From Anniella stebbinsi (taxonomy: Eukaryota; Chordata; Lepidosauria; Squamata; Anniellidae), in contig JARDYH010000004.1 of NCBI GenBank assembly GCA_029215795.1, forward strand, positions 213,382,517 through 213,446,516: DNA of 64,000 bases, given 5' to 3'. Shown here piece by piece: positions 9,971-20,980 of this stretch. Under the pieces are notes generated by a model. That model searched no databases. It was given only the letters and a program-made list of their open reading frames with translations, and was not told where the DNA came from. Each line of letters opens with the position of its first letter. The stretch's first letter is position 1. The position numbers and the translations under genes were made by a program.

Positions 9971-10240
9971 TGTCATCGGACGAGCATTTTATCGCACACT
10001 CATTACTGCCCACTCACGTTTTTTTGCACGTCCTTTAGGCGACACCATCCACCTCTTGCGTATCTCCCGCTGCTACTGCCCTGTGTTCCTTCGCAAAATA
10101 GTCCTCGGTAAATCCGTTTTTGTTTTGTTTTTTGAAAAGAAATGTTCCGCCATTTCCTGCTGTGTGCGGGAGAAGCTGTGTGATAAAAACACCCACTGAA
10201 TGGGCCACATGAACATTTTTGCTTCCTCTTTCTTCCTCTG
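9971..10240 (+). repeat. Dispersed repeat X, uninterrupted copy
   Basis: It aligns by eye with the split copy at 37631-37851 and 39663-39715. Shared modules are GTCATC(G/A)GA(C/T)GAG, GC(A/G)CAC(T/G)C, CTACTG(C/T)CCA, CCATTTCCT(G/T)CTGTGTG, the GATAAAAA target and GAATGGGCCACATG. The outer ends are not defined. It matters because it shows the pre-insertion state of the site used by the long hAT-like element. Confidence 0.75.
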
Positions 10241-10257
10241 TGTGAAGAAAGAGGAAG
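10222..10257. repeat. Perfect 14-bp stem hairpin
   Basis: CTTCCTCTTTCTTC and its exact reverse complement GAAGAAAGAGGAAG are separated by eight bases. It lies at the right end of repeat X. The related copy at 39.7 kb shows the left arm but not the perfect right arm. Confidence 0.85.
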
Positions 10258-10644
10258 TATTGAAGGACAGAAGCGGGGAGGTAAGTGACGGTAAGGAAAC
10301 ACGATTTCCCCCCCTCTGATGATGCTCCTTCTTGCTTTGCTATTGTGCCACTTTACACCTACCCACCCTTCCTGTCTCTGTTTCTATATTATCCATTTAC
10401 AGTATCTACATCCTGCTTTTCGACACGAGCATCTTCAAAGCTGTATACAATGATGGCGGAAATAACAAAACACAAGAAAAAAAAATTGCAGTCCGAGTTT
10501 GTCCAAATTTTAATTGTCTGATTGGAGGACTACTTATTAACATTTTTTTCTTCAATTATATTAACATGAATACCAATGTAAAAAAAAAGCCTGAAATATA
10601 ATCCATTCTGGAGCAGCCAATCTATCAAGCATTACTATTTGCCA

Positions 10645-10690
10645 CTGAAGAAGACCATATGGTCGAAATGTGTTAGGCAGTCATCCATAC
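10645..10690 (+). ncRNA. Hammerhead-ribozyme-like core, candidate 2
   Basis: The stretch reads CTGAAGA, A, then a perfect 4-bp hairpin GACC-ATAT-GGTC, then GAAATG. The order matches candidate 1, about 800 bases upstream and on the same strand. The shared layout (CTGAWGA-A-stem-GAAA) suggests both derive from one repeat family, possibly Penelope-like. Stem I and the cleavage site are not evident. Confidence 0.25.
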
Positions 10691-10694
10691 AAAC

Positions 10695-11465
10695 TGTGGA
10701 TGGCTAGCTATATTTTTCCCTGCCTTTCAACAAATACTTAATTAGAATATTGTATTGAAAAGTTTTTGTACTTAGTTTTATGATCTTAAAAGTATGTCGG
10801 TATACTGAGTGAAAATGGTTGAAATTATGACTATGGCTCTAGGTCTGTATACAGTACCTTGGCATTCACCCACAAATATCAGATTCTAATTGCAGCCCCC
10901 AATCAATTAAATTCCTTCTTAGCTTGATCACTGAGTTGCCAATTCCCTACTTGCTGTGCCCTTGACCTCACTCTGCTTACACTAGTTTTTACTGGAGCCC
11001 AATGTTATCTTAAAACGTAAATCAGAAAACCCCTCCAGACGTAGACCTGTGCTCTCCAAGTGTTCTAAATTGCTTGTAATGTTGGTTAAAAATATTATAT
11101 TGGTTTTAAACTCTCTTATATGTGTTGTCAAATCCTGGAGCACCACATTTTAACTCAAAGTGAGCTAAGCAAATCCCTCAATGGTGTATACGTGTGTGTG
11201 TTAACTCTCCAGATACTGTTGGGCAAACCCCATTAATACCTGCAACCTTTGGGTAGGGGGGAATTGTGCTCTACGTTGACAGAAATTGATGTCTTCGGCC
11301 GCAGTCCTATGAGGATGGCTTATGGCCATCCAGTGCAAATCTTGGCCTCCACATTCCTCCCACTCTGTGTTTCAACTAGATGGGCTTTTGTCGTATTTCA
11401 ACAGTCTTTTGTCTGGGACGCCAGCCAACCCCCTTATCAAAGAATGTCCGGGAAGGACACCAGCA
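10695..11465. other. Unannotated stretch
   Basis: No gene or classified repeat is recognised. A long frame running from 11249 across 11773 has no known domain and covers the LTR-like region on the opposite strand, so it is treated as chance. Confidence 0.4.
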
Positions 11466-11474
11466 CTTATTTGT

Positions 11475-12061
11475 TTGAAGGTTTTTTATTTATATCCAAA
11501 AAGTCCATTTACCAAAGCCAAGGGTCACGCCAGAGATTCAGTCAGTCCAAATGTCGAAGCCGAAGGTCAAACCAGGTATTAGAGCAGTCCAGGGTCCAGA
11601 GCAAACAGTCCAGCCGGGTGTTCAGTCCACAGGTTCCAAGCCAGAAGTACGCAGGGTGTCAAGAGCCGAATACGTCGGTTGTTCTCAACGAATCTCTGCT
11701 TACGCCTTCACCCTTTTTATCCTCGCTTGAGCCTGTCCACATCTGTGTCCTATTCCTTCACAATCTTATTTAAGGCTTGCGTCAGCTGTGCTCTGTTTTT
11801 GTAATCTCATGCTGCGTCTTGTGGGACGAGCTTGCTCCGCATGCTTGAGCCGCCACCTCTGCTGGGGAGTTACCGGACAAACCCTTCAGGCCCAGAATCT
11901 TCCTCGTTAGAAACAGGGGGTGGGAGAGGGTAGCTTTCCTGGGGCTCTTCTGAGGAACCTCCCTGCCGTTCCTCCTCCTCCGGTAAGTCCTGGGGAATGG
12001 GTGAAGCTGCAGTCTCTGCCACTTCTTCCTCCTCAGAGGAAGATTCTTCAGACTGCCTCAT
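11475..12061 (-). mobile_element. LTR-like fragment with a short acidic frame, minus orientation
   Basis: On the minus strand a 63-codon frame (12061-11870) begins MRQSEESSSEEEEVAETAAS and is rich in Ser, Glu and Pro. Downstream come a GATAAAAAGG TATA-like box near 11716-11725 and an AATAAA signal near 11484-11490. The plus strand between them is full of AGTCCA/CCAG motifs. The order matches the fragments at 5.0 and 20.3 kb. No protease, RT or integrase is left, so the clade is unknown. Confidence 0.4.
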
Positions 12062-12109
12062 GACAGCTTTTTTCTCCCATCTAGCTGAGGCATCAGGAAG
12101 GGAAGGAGG

Positions 12110-13180
12110 CTAGGTAGACCTGAGGATTGCTCACAAGACAGCCTCCCCAGTCCCCTCCTCACCCACAGGAATGGGCCCTTTACCTTCTCATTGAGGTCGC
12201 TTTTGTGATTTCAGAGAGGCAGCTAACATGGTTCTCTCTGCGCCAGGAGGGGGAGGGGGTTGGGAGCTTGGACTCCTGGGTCTGAGGTTGGAGTGCTATC
12301 TCTGATCTCAGATCTAGGAATCCAAATTATCCTATGGCACCACATATGCTGTCTAGGGGCCATAGGATTGCTCTCTAAAACTTGTAGTAATTATAGACTT
12401 AACTTTAAAACTCTGTGTTCACATGTAGAATATCGTTTTTCATCCTAAATTGTAGGAGCTCTTTGAAAGAAATAATGTTTTATTTGAATTACTTCAAAGT
12501 ATTTTAAGTGAGGCAAATTTATATTCGAAACCAGAACATTATGAGTTTCAGCAATATTCACTGCGATACACTATACAGAATATTCTGCTTTGCATCATAC
12601 AAAGTATTTACTTTTCTTTCATCGTTTGGTATTCTCTCTGCCAACACAAGTGCTGAAGTTTAAACATCATTTGACTTGCACAATCCTCAGTGCAATATTA
12701 TTTGAATTTTACTTTAACAAGAGTAGCAAGGGATCAAGAAGGCTTATTTGAATTTGTTTTATCTCTTTAATTTTCTAAAAATTAATTTCATTCATCTTAA
12801 ATATTTGTACTGCCAAATTTTAAAATTCTCCTTCACTCTTGGTGCTGAAGAGTATAATTTGAAAAAGATTGCAAACTAATAATGATTGGGAACTCCTAGG
12901 AGAAGGGGAAATTTAAGCAACGTATTTGTTTGCACTGGGGGCAAATGGAAAAATTCCTGTTTTTTTCACATCTTCTTGTTCTTGTTCTAGTCATCAGCAA
13001 TAACGTTCAGCTATGCCAGGAGTGGGGAATGTGTTGTAGCTCTTGGGTCAAATTGGACAAGAACGAATGTGAATTGGTTATGGACTAGCACAGTGGGGAA
13101 TGTATGCTACAATGGGCATGATCCACAAAGTACTTATCTCCCCACCCACCTGAACTGTTTACACAACACTCTCAATCACA
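12110..13180. other. Unannotated AT-rich stretch
   Basis: No gene is recognised. From about 12410 to 12900 the sequence is unique-looking and AT-rich without microsatellites, which could be conserved non-coding DNA or simply old neutral DNA. Confidence 0.35.
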
Positions 13181-13184
13181 CTCA

Positions 13185-13500
13185 GTAATTCAGTGTGGGT
13201 TGTTGTTGACCCGAGGGTTGTTTGTCAAACCATGGGTTCTCCATGTTGTCTGAACCTAGGACATTTCCCACAGGGTGGTTTGTTAACCATACAGTGTGGT
13301 GTGTTAACCAACCTGAACAACCCAACAACAAGCCATGGATTCTCAAGGTGGCTTGTTCAAACAAGCCACCCTGCAGAAAATATCTTGGGTTCACACAACA
13401 TGCTAACCCACGGTTCAAAAAACAACAACCTTGGGTTCAACGAGAAAACACACTCAACCACCGAGTGTGGGTTAGCGTGTTGTGCGAACCCAGTCAATGA
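13185..13500. repeat. Foldback repeat built of GGGTTNG / CAACCC-type modules
   Basis: The stretch alternates AACCATGGGTT-, GGTGGTTTGTTAACCA- and CAAACAAGCCACC-like blocks. Its ends share GTGTGGGTT (13193 and 13467). Several internal blocks are mutually complementary, so single strands could fold into a branched hairpin. It is the longest of a dispersed group of similar foldback repeats in the window. Confidence 0.5.
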
Positions 13501-13662
13501 CTCACTCAGGGACACAGAAACAAACACATTCATACTCACATGCACAGACATATACAGGCACATGCACACACACACTCCATGCATGCCAACATGCTCTCCC
13601 GTGAGCCTCACCAGACATCTGGAAGAACCATCCCTCGAGCCACTGGCTGAGTGACATGAAAC

Positions 13663-13718
13663 CTTTGCTCTTCTCTTCTCTTCTCTTCCCTTCCCCTCCC
13701 TTTCCTTCCCTTCCCAGT
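13663..13718. repeat. Polypyrimidine tract (TCTTC/TTCCC repeats)
   Basis: Over 50 bases of almost pure C/T on the plus strand, made of CTTCT then TTCCC units. Such tracts can adopt triplex DNA. The overlapping Gly/Arg/Glu-rich minus-strand frame is a by-product of this composition. Confidence 0.85.
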
Positions 13719-13989
13719 CTCCGTCCTCGGACTATGTTATCAGAACTGATCACATTGAAACGTTTCCTTCCCAAATTCACAACTGCCAAGAAACATGTTA
13801 AAAATTCACTCCTTTCTGTCCTCTAGTATCAAGGCATATCTATTTAGAAAATATTGTTAACCTTATGCACACCTGTTTGGAATCAAGTCCCATTGTCAGT
13901 TAGTGGATAAGGCTGTGGGATTTGCCTCTGACCAAGTGTGCAACTCAAGGGCCTGCACAAAGCTGAGATCCTTCTTCTGTTAAACCCAC

Positions 13990-14410
13990 CTACTGTCTCT
14001 GGAGTGGAGGCTTGGACACTTACGAAAAACAATTTGAACCAAATTGAATCTTTTGAAACGTGGGTATACTGACGTATGTTAAAGACACCATTGTGGACTG
14101 ATCAAATAACAAATGAGGAGGTACGATGTGAAGTAAACAAACCAACAGAATTAATAAATACCATCAAAAGAAGAAAATTGCAATATCTTGGACATATTAT
14201 TTGAGGAGGAAAATACACCATTCTCCAACTTATTATACAAGGGAAAATGGAAAGGAAAAAATCAGTGGGAATAAGACGAACATCTTGGCTAAAGAACTTG
14301 AGGGAATGGTATAGCTGTACTTCTATACAATTATTTAGGGCAGTGGCGTCAAAACCAAAAATAGCTGTAATGATAGCTAACCTCTGATAGGAGAAGGCAC
14401 CCTAAGAAGA
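13990..14410 (+). mobile_element. R4/Dong-like LINE 3' end, decayed
   Basis: Translation in the forward direction, allowing two stops, gives blocks typical of the C-terminus of an R4/Dong-type endonuclease-RT protein: VEAWTLTKNNLNQIESFETW, LINTIKRRKLQYLGHI, LQLIIQGKMERK and RTSWLKNLREW, ending AMMIANL then a stop at about 14386. A TGA follows GHII and another stop follows the first block, so it is a pseudogene remnant. A GAAGAAG-like 3' end follows. Confidence 0.7.
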
Positions 14411-14893
14411 AGATGTCTCTGGCATGCCCTTCCCAAGTCTCTACACCTGTTGCCTGCCCTCAAAAATGTGAGATACCAGGTAAAAAAATGTTTTATTTAC
14501 ACATGCCTTTCAATTCAAGTGATCAGTGTTTTGAGTTTTTTTTTTGTTTTGTTTTCTAGTTGCTGCTTTTGGCAGGTGAGAATTTGAATGGGATTATTGT
14601 TTTATTTGCTCCTGATAAAGTCTTCTAGCTTTTCGTGTTTAAGTACTACTTAATTGTCATGGTGATTTATGACTTTGTTTTTAATGTTTATCATGCTTTT
14701 ATTGCAGCATTTGATCTGTACACTGCATTGAAATGGTTTTGATGATGCAGGTTATACATTGAATGCATAAACGCATAGGATAGGGCTGTTTAATAGGTGC
14801 TAACATGGAGAGTTTGCCTTCCTCTTTAAGAGCTTAAAGGCAAAGAAAGAATTCCAGATATACTGGTAGTCTAATGTTCTTTTCCCCTGTCTC

Positions 14894-14894
14894 C

Positions 14895-14942
<48 letters not shown>
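14894..14942. repeat. (GAT)n microsatellite
   Basis: Sixteen uninterrupted GAT units. The poly-Asp and poly-Ser frames on the two strands are artefacts of this repeat. Confidence 0.98.
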
Positions 14943-14944
<2 letters not shown>

Positions 14945-15254
14945 CATTAGAATACCTGTAATATTATACAACCATTCCAGGCATTCTGGAGAAATACATA
15001 TGGCAGCTACCAGACAGGGAAGAGAGTTACAGAAGCACCAGTGGGTTCTAAACATAGACAACACCCTAGAAATTAATCCTGCCCTCCAAAAAAGCTTTTA
15101 ACCCCCCCCCCACCTCTGCAGCTTCTGTACGGGGCTGTAAAAAGGAAGGGCTTTTCCCCCCCATTCAGCACAAAAATAAGTACTTCCCATTAAACCCACA
15201 CGTGATTGGCCTATGCATGAGTCCATGGCCAACAAGAGGGCATCTTGAACCAAA

Positions 15255-15372
15255 GTCAACTAATATTATTAATATTCTTAGTCACCCAGTAAGCTTCATA
15301 GTCGAGGGGAGACTAGAACCAAGATCTCCCAAGTCCCAGCCTAACACTCTACCCACTACACACACAGGCTCT
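15255..15372 (-). mobile_element. SINE family A, truncated copy
   Basis: The reverse complement has AGAGCCTGTGTGTGTAGTGG, then GTAGAGTGTTAGGCTGGG, the box-B region CTTGGTTCTAGTC, and GGGTGACTAAG. The body beyond is missing; an AT-rich TTATTAATATT end follows. Confidence 0.75.
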
Positions 15373-15512
15373 TCAAACATCGTCGGGGCCAGAGTGAAGA
15401 GCAGGTGAAGGAACAGGTTGCAATGGGGAAGAGAGGGAGCAAGTCCAGGGGGCGCTTGTCATTTGGCCTCTTCTGGGGAGCGGGTCCTTGGCAAGTGCTC
15501 CATGAGCTAGTG

Positions 15513-15748
15513 TGGCATAGTGGTTAGAGTGTCAGACTGGGAGTTGGGAGATCTGGGTGCTAGTCCCCATTCGGCCATGGAAGCCCACTGGGTGACTTTG
15601 GGCTAGTCACAGACTCTCAGCCCAACCTACCTCACAGGGTGGTGGTTGTTGTGAGGATAAAATGGAGAGGAGGAGGAAGATTATGCATGCTGCCTTGGGG
15701 TTCCTTGGAGGAAAAATGGTGGGATACAAATGCAATCAATACCTTGAT
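15513..15748 (+). mobile_element. SINE family A, full-length reference copy
   Basis: The head is GAGCTAGTGTGGCATAGTGG, then AGATCTGGGTGCTAGTCC, CATTCGGCCATGGAAGC, GGGTGACTTTGGGCTAGTC, CAACCTACCTCACAGGG, TTGTTGTGAGGATAAAATGG, GGAGGAGGAAGATTATGC, and a GGGATACAAATGCAATCAA tail. I used it as the family reference for the truncated copies. It is a Pol III-type SINE, not a tRNA gene. Confidence 0.93.
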
Positions 15749-16029
15749 GCTGGCCCTGCCTATCTATTTTAGGTTGCACGTGCACACTAATGTGGAAGTA
15801 AGGCTCACAGAACACAATGGGACTTACTTCACAGTAAACATACATAGAATTGTGGTGTTCGTTAGGTTTCCTTTAATAAGAGAAGTCTTCTCAGTTAATT
15901 TCAAGGGGGTATATGAGAATTTTGAGGAAGGCTTGAGGCTCTTAGCATTTCTCTGCAAGAATTTCCAAATATGAATCTGGCAGTACTGTTTACAGAGGCA
16001 GCAGCATCAAGAGGGTATGCTTCCTTGAT

Positions 16030-16057
16030 TCTCTCTCTCTCTCTCTCTCTCTCTCTC
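16030..16057. repeat. (CT)n microsatellite
   Basis: A run of about 14 CT units, followed at 16074-16087 by a short (TTA)n run. Confidence 0.95.
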
Positions 16058-16204
16058 AGAAGTGTGGACTGTTTTATTATTATTATTCCTCAAAAAGATC
16101 CTAATAAAAAGCCAGTTGTAGCTTGAATCACACTGGGTTCTCTTTATACTTTTCCCTTCCCAGGTGATTCTTAAATTGCACTCAAATTCAAGTCCAGATT
16201 CATT

Positions 16205-16800
16205 TGATTATGTTTTCAACAACCAGCCTCCGTACAGTTTCAATATATTGCACTCAAGTTGTGAGCTACCTGCTTGCCAGTTACTGGGTTGGTTTCAGAT
16301 TGAATCAGAACAGGCCCATTAAAATCAGTGGGATTAAAGCCATGACTCGCTGGTGCCCCGTGGATTTCAATGGGTTTACTCTTAAGTATGGCTAAAACTG
16401 GAACCAACGTGGCTTTTGAAAGGGCAAATTTTGCAGTGGAAATATAAAATGACAAAACTAAAAATAAAACTCGTGGAGTGATACAGAATGTTTAACATGC
16501 ATGGGCATGGCATGGGTAGAAATGAGGGCCTTTGCTCTTTTTCCACCACTGTCTTCCACTTAACAACCTGTTTCAGTAGAGACTGACCAGGTGGAGCATT
16601 TCTTCAACAAGTGGGATAATCTCCCAAGAAGTCCTCCATTTGCAGTGTGGAGTATTGCAGACAGGGGGTGAGGGAGGAAACCAGGCAAGTAAACATCTAT
16701 GCTTAATATGAATCTCCACCTATGATTAGCTATATTACCCAAGCTCATAACTTTCAAAGGAGCATTTAATGGTGTGAAAGTTTAGAATGCTGCTGACATG
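16205..16800. other. Mostly unannotated; contains one decayed P-type palindromic repeat
   Basis: Around 16310-16385 the blocks CCATTAAAATCAGTGGG and GTGGATTTCAATGGGTTTAC are the two imperfect halves of a dispersed palindromic repeat also seen near 53230, 59450 and 61070. Nothing gene-like was found. Confidence 0.45.
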
Positions 16801-16839
16801 AACATTATCACTGAACAACTTATGACTGAAGAAGGCTGT

Positions 16840-17075
16840 GTCTGCTTCTAGATGTGACGCTAAACGATGGTTTATCAGGCTCGTACATTCCTGCCTCTCT
16901 CGCATCAAGAAAATCGAAGCTTCCACTTCTGTACTTGATTAGCCATAGTTTAACTTTACATCTGAAACCTAACATCTGGTTAATCTTGAGAATGGATTAT
17001 TGAGATAAGGCAGATTAATAACCTAACATTTTAACTTGGCTTGTTTCCATAAACCATAGTTATTTAGTGTTGTGA
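16840..17075. repeat. Degenerate AAACCATAGTTT-type foldback repeat
   Basis: The stretch contains CTAAACGATGGTTTATC, AGCCATAGTTTAACTT, TCTGGTTAATCTTGAG and CATAAACCATAGTTATT. These mutually complementary A/T-rich blocks recur around 27.75, 33.25, 42.6 and 43.6 kb. The copy is too decayed to give ends. Confidence 0.45.
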
Positions 17076-17329
17076 TAAAATATTTCTACATGCCTTGGGT
17101 TGAGTGGGAGACCCCCCCCCCCAAAATTAATCCATCCATTGGGAGTGAGCCAGTTCTACACATTTTCAGGGTGGTGGTTTTACCTTTAAATATGAGGTGT
17201 CCTAGGGTGTTTTTTCTCTCTCCCCTCTGCTGAGCTCCAAAATCTTGCCATGATCTTAGTAGCCTGGTCAAATTTCTAGGACAGAATACTTCTGGGAATG
17301 GCATAACAAATTAAGCTTATATATAGTAA

Positions 17330-17905
17330 TTGTTTACTACACTTCTTGCATTGGAAATCAATTTAGGGAATTACCTCCACATTTGTAGTGTCACATTCTT
17401 TTTCTTGGGGGTGGGGGAGATACATGGGTGCCCCCATTGGCCGCAGGTACATATCTTTAAGCAGGCAGCAACAGTAATGGTTTATATTCATTTCAAAAAT
17501 GTAATCAATAGCTTTAATTACCATTGTGCAGTAATTCTGATTTTATTATGAAAATACAGCCTACGAACATGCTAATTGCTTTGTTTATTATGGGGGAAGC
17601 TTTTAAGAGAGTCCTTTTTGCTCTCATTGTGTTCATATGCATTCTCATCCCTATAGCTACACTGAAGTGTGTTTAGTTGATAACTAAATATCCAAAGGAG
17701 CAAAGCTCTATTTGCATCAAAACAACTTGATTATAGAGCATGAAGCTTGACAGCTTTCCAATTATTGATACCATTGTTATAAATTATCAGGGGGCAAAGA
17801 AAAGACAAGAGAGACAGAGAAAAGAACAAACGTTTTGCCACTTAACTGGAATGACTGAACGTGTAGATTTATCACTTTCTTTCTACTGTATGGAGGGGGG
17901 GTACA
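17330..17905. other. Unannotated; possible conserved non-coding DNA at 17560-17800
   Basis: The sub-region 17700-17790 clusters an octamer-like ATTTGCAT, homeodomain-like CCAATTATTGATA and a SOX-like CCATTGTTAT within about 70 bases, in unique-looking DNA. This composition is typical of developmental enhancers but is not proof. No gene was found. Confidence 0.25.
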
Positions 17906-17911
17906 ATTTTC

Positions 17912-17957
17912 ATCACATTAGTTTCACAAAAAAATATTTCGGTGAAACTAATGTGAT
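17912..17957. repeat. Perfect 16-bp stem hairpin
   Basis: ATCACATTAGTTTCAC and its exact reverse complement GTGAAACTAATGTGAT are separated by a 14-base A/T-rich loop. There are no mismatches or bulges. Confidence 0.9.
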
Positions 17958-18408
17958 CTGACAGACAAGCTTATGCAGTACGATTAGGAATATGGAGACG
18001 GGGAAAAGAGAGAGCTGAGCAACAAAAGGGGTCTGATGTTTTTATTTATTTACAGAACTGGTGTGTGCCTGTAACTGTCCATGTCTGTTGGGAGCTGGTC
18101 AACAAATATAGTGGCAAACAAGGGGCTAGCAAGTAACAGCATCAGAAAAAAATTGGGGAAGGCAAAGGAAGAGCAAGTGTATTTTGGGGTGTGGGAGAGA
18201 GATTTGTCCCACATGTTCGATTTCTGAAGGAAAAAAATAATGGCATATTTCATATCAAAACTTTGATCATAAATATTTTTTGTTCAAACTCCTATTGACT
18301 TTGATGGAGTTATATTTCAAGTATGCAGTACACATATTTAGAATTGCAAGTGTTATTTCCAGTTAATGATTCAATTATAATTTGGATGTGAAAAATTTCG
18401 TTTCTTTA

Positions 18409-19040
18409 GGGTGACCAGATTTTGTAAACCAAAATCCAGGTCCAAAATGGCCGCCCAAAGGGGTTGTGCAGTGCCCACGAGATTGTGTTGGGACTTCAAG
18501 TCCCATCGTCCCAAGCAACATGCCCAAACTGCCCCAGTTGGTGTTGGACTACAACCCCCAACATCCTTGAGGTGATGGTATCTGGAGCCCTACACCATCT
18601 TTTAGAGCGGAGCATCAGGCTGCCCAAGGAGCAAAAAGCTTCCACCCCAGCGCTCGCTCGCTCGCCCTCCTCCCTGTTCAAAGCACTGGGCGCCAAGCCC
18701 CTTGCGGGCGACACTCACCTGGGCTCATGTCGCTTGCTCGCGCCGCCACTGCTGCTGCTGCCCCACATCACTTCGCAGGAGGAAGTGAGGGTGCCCAGCT
18801 CAGGTGTCCCATTGTCCCCCCCCCAACTAGCCCTGGAGCCTGTGCGCTTGGGGTGGCACCGAGGAAACTTCCCCCTGGGCAGGCAAGGCAGACAGTCGCC
18901 CCTCCTCAGCACACTTCCTCCAGCCCCTCCCCCTGGCGATCCTGGGCTTCTTCTAGGCCAGAGCGACGGTGCTTCCTCCAGGCCGAGCTGAGCAGTTTTT
19001 AGTCCTGCGCCATCACTCTGGCCTAGAAGAAGCCCCGGAT
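18409..19040 (+). mobile_element. hAT-like element fragment with TAGGGTGACCAGA terminus
   Basis: It starts TAGGGTGACCAGATTTTG, a terminus of the same type as the elements at 21897 and 39796. It then runs into a GC-rich body with an internal inverted repeat, GGGCTTCTTCTAGGCCAGAG (18942-18961) against its complement at 19016-19035. The matching right terminus was not found, so the right limit is an estimate. Overlapping GC-rich frames up to 175 codons have no recognisable domain. Confidence 0.45.
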
Positions 19041-19044
19041 CAAC

Positions 19045-20220
19045 TTTCTGACTGCATAGTGTTTATGACTTTATGATTATCGTAAGGGGCAGCTACTTTA
19101 CGTAGTCTGAAACCAGGAAGAACCTGTTGCTCCCAGGCTCAAATCACTGTGAAATGTGTTCTGAAAAGGGGTTTGAGCCCTAGATCTCTAAAATCCAAGG
19201 GTCCCCAGCAGAAAATAATTTCCCTAACCTCCTCTATTTGAAAATACAGTCCACCCAAATAATTTCTATCAATATGGAAGATTTTCACATGAGCTGCTTC
19301 AGTTAGAGGGACTTGGGACTAGTTGTTCACTACAGGTTTTTACTGGCATTAGGCATGCAATTTCATTCTATCTCATTCTATTTCATTCTATTAAACCCTG
19401 CTATAGCCAATCAGCAACAACCAAATGAATTCAAAACTGTGATCCCGGATCACAAAAGAAGTTTGTGTATATGACTGCCTGTTCAATGATTACAGTTCCT
19501 ACTTCCCTGGGGAAATCCAAGGCACAAATAATACATTGCAGTTTCTGCAGCCCCTGGGTTTCTTTATCCCTTAATGCATTATGCTGGTCTAAGTTCAAGA
19601 AATAGAAAACACCAGCAGTGATTTGCATTCATCCCGCTTAAACGGTCCCAAGTGAGCAGAAGAAAATGAAAAAAGAAACAATGGCATTTCTTATTTCTTT
19701 TTCACTTTCATCCCTATATTCCTTGATGGCCAATATTTGTTACCTCCACCTTTCAATTCGCGTCTGAAAGAGGCCATGTTACTAAGGGAGTCATTGAGAA
19801 TTTGATCAGGTTCTTTTTAATTTGGCCTGTCAGGGACAGACAAGGAGATACATCTGAAAAGAAATCTGCATGAACTGACATTGTAAGAAAGTCATGTCAT
19901 GAGCTGGATGCTAAAATATTCAAGCTGCAAATCCGCCAACATTTCAACCTTCCTTTTTGATAATAATCATAACAGCAACAACAACCAATTCAATCAATTT
20001 TGGGTCAAATTATTTGTTTACTTAGTATGAAATACAAATGTATGCAAAGGGTTTGCAGTATTCTTTTTTTATTAGTTAATAAGCTAATCACATAGATATG
20101 TTTGTTCTGTTCTGTTTCGTTTTAAAATAATAAGTCCTGAAACAAAATGGCATGCAATTTTAGAGAAGCTGATGTTGAAACAGGCTTCAGCCAAGTTGGT
20201 AGGAAAGAGGCCCAGGGCAT
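19045..20220. other. Unannotated stretch
   Basis: No gene is recognised. A small tandem motif (three imperfect 10-base TTTCATTCTA units) lies at about 19359-19392. The rest is unique-looking. Confidence 0.4.
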
Positions 20221-20279
20221 AAAATGAGGCAGGGCCAGTCAAAGCCAAGGGTGATTCATTGGCAAGGGACAACAGAAAT

Positions 20280-20980
20280 CAGGAAACCTTTTTATTCAAA
20301 CCAAACCACTAGCGTGGTCTGGAATCTTTTATCGCAGTCAGGCCTTGTCACATTTCATTCTACTCTAGCCTATGGTGTGCAACGACCTTCTTACAGGTGT
20401 CCTGCTCCAGCAGGAAATCCATCATCTGTCCTGGGCAATGGCTAAGACAAGGAGGTTCAATCTGGTCAAGATGACTGGGTCATATCTGGAATTAAGGCTA
20501 GGTTTAAGGAACTTGGTCAGCAATAGAGAACAAGTTACTCTAGCAGCACCTGGGAGCAGCAGACGGCCTTTTATAGTCAAGCCAGGAAAGTCTCTTTGGA
20601 AACTCCACCCCTTCTGGAAAATCCACGCCTTCTGATTATTAAAGGACCAGCACCCTTTTCCTGCAGGTGTTGGCTTTTCCAAGGGAATAAAGGTTGGAGA
20701 AGGAGAGGGAGGAACGAGTTGGGAACAGCTCCCCAGGGTCACCTGAGGAGCCCAAATTCCACTTCTCAGAGTCAGAGGGTAGTGGCACCTCCTTAGGGTT
20801 GTGTGGATAAGACATGAGGTCCAAGGCAGTGGGCCCCACTTCAGAAGGACCAGGAACTGGTTCTGATGCCACGCCAGAGTCACTGTCACTTGAGGCCTCA
20901 AACTCTGAGAGATGCCAGTCCTGGGCCATAACAGCAGGCTTGGTTGGCATCTTAGAGTTCCCTCCTTTGGACACAACCCA
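20280..20980 (-). mobile_element. LTR-like fragment with acidic frame, minus orientation
   Basis: On the minus strand a 111-codon frame (20974-20639) includes DWHLSEFEASSDSDSGVASE, an acidic Ser/Asp-rich sequence. It is followed by a CTATAAAAGG TATA box near 20569-20578 and a GAATAAAAAGG polyadenylation-type signal near 20287-20297. This acidic-TATA-AATAAA order repeats that of 5.0 and 11.5 kb. No enzyme domain is present. A longer overlapping frame (231 codons) in another register looks fortuitous. Confidence 0.4.

Noticed and set aside
14874..15101. Frame with a long Asp run (and Ser run on the other strand)
   Set aside because: It is a direct translation of the (GAT)n microsatellite and has no flanking domain.
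15513..15590. Possible tRNA gene
   Set aside because: Box A and box B are present, but the sequence is followed by a conserved SINE body and recurs across the window; no complete cloverleaf could be drawn.
18464..18991. 175-codon frame in GC-rich DNA
   Set aside because: Lies in a hAT-like fragment, Ser/Pro/Leu-rich low-complexity product, no known domain.
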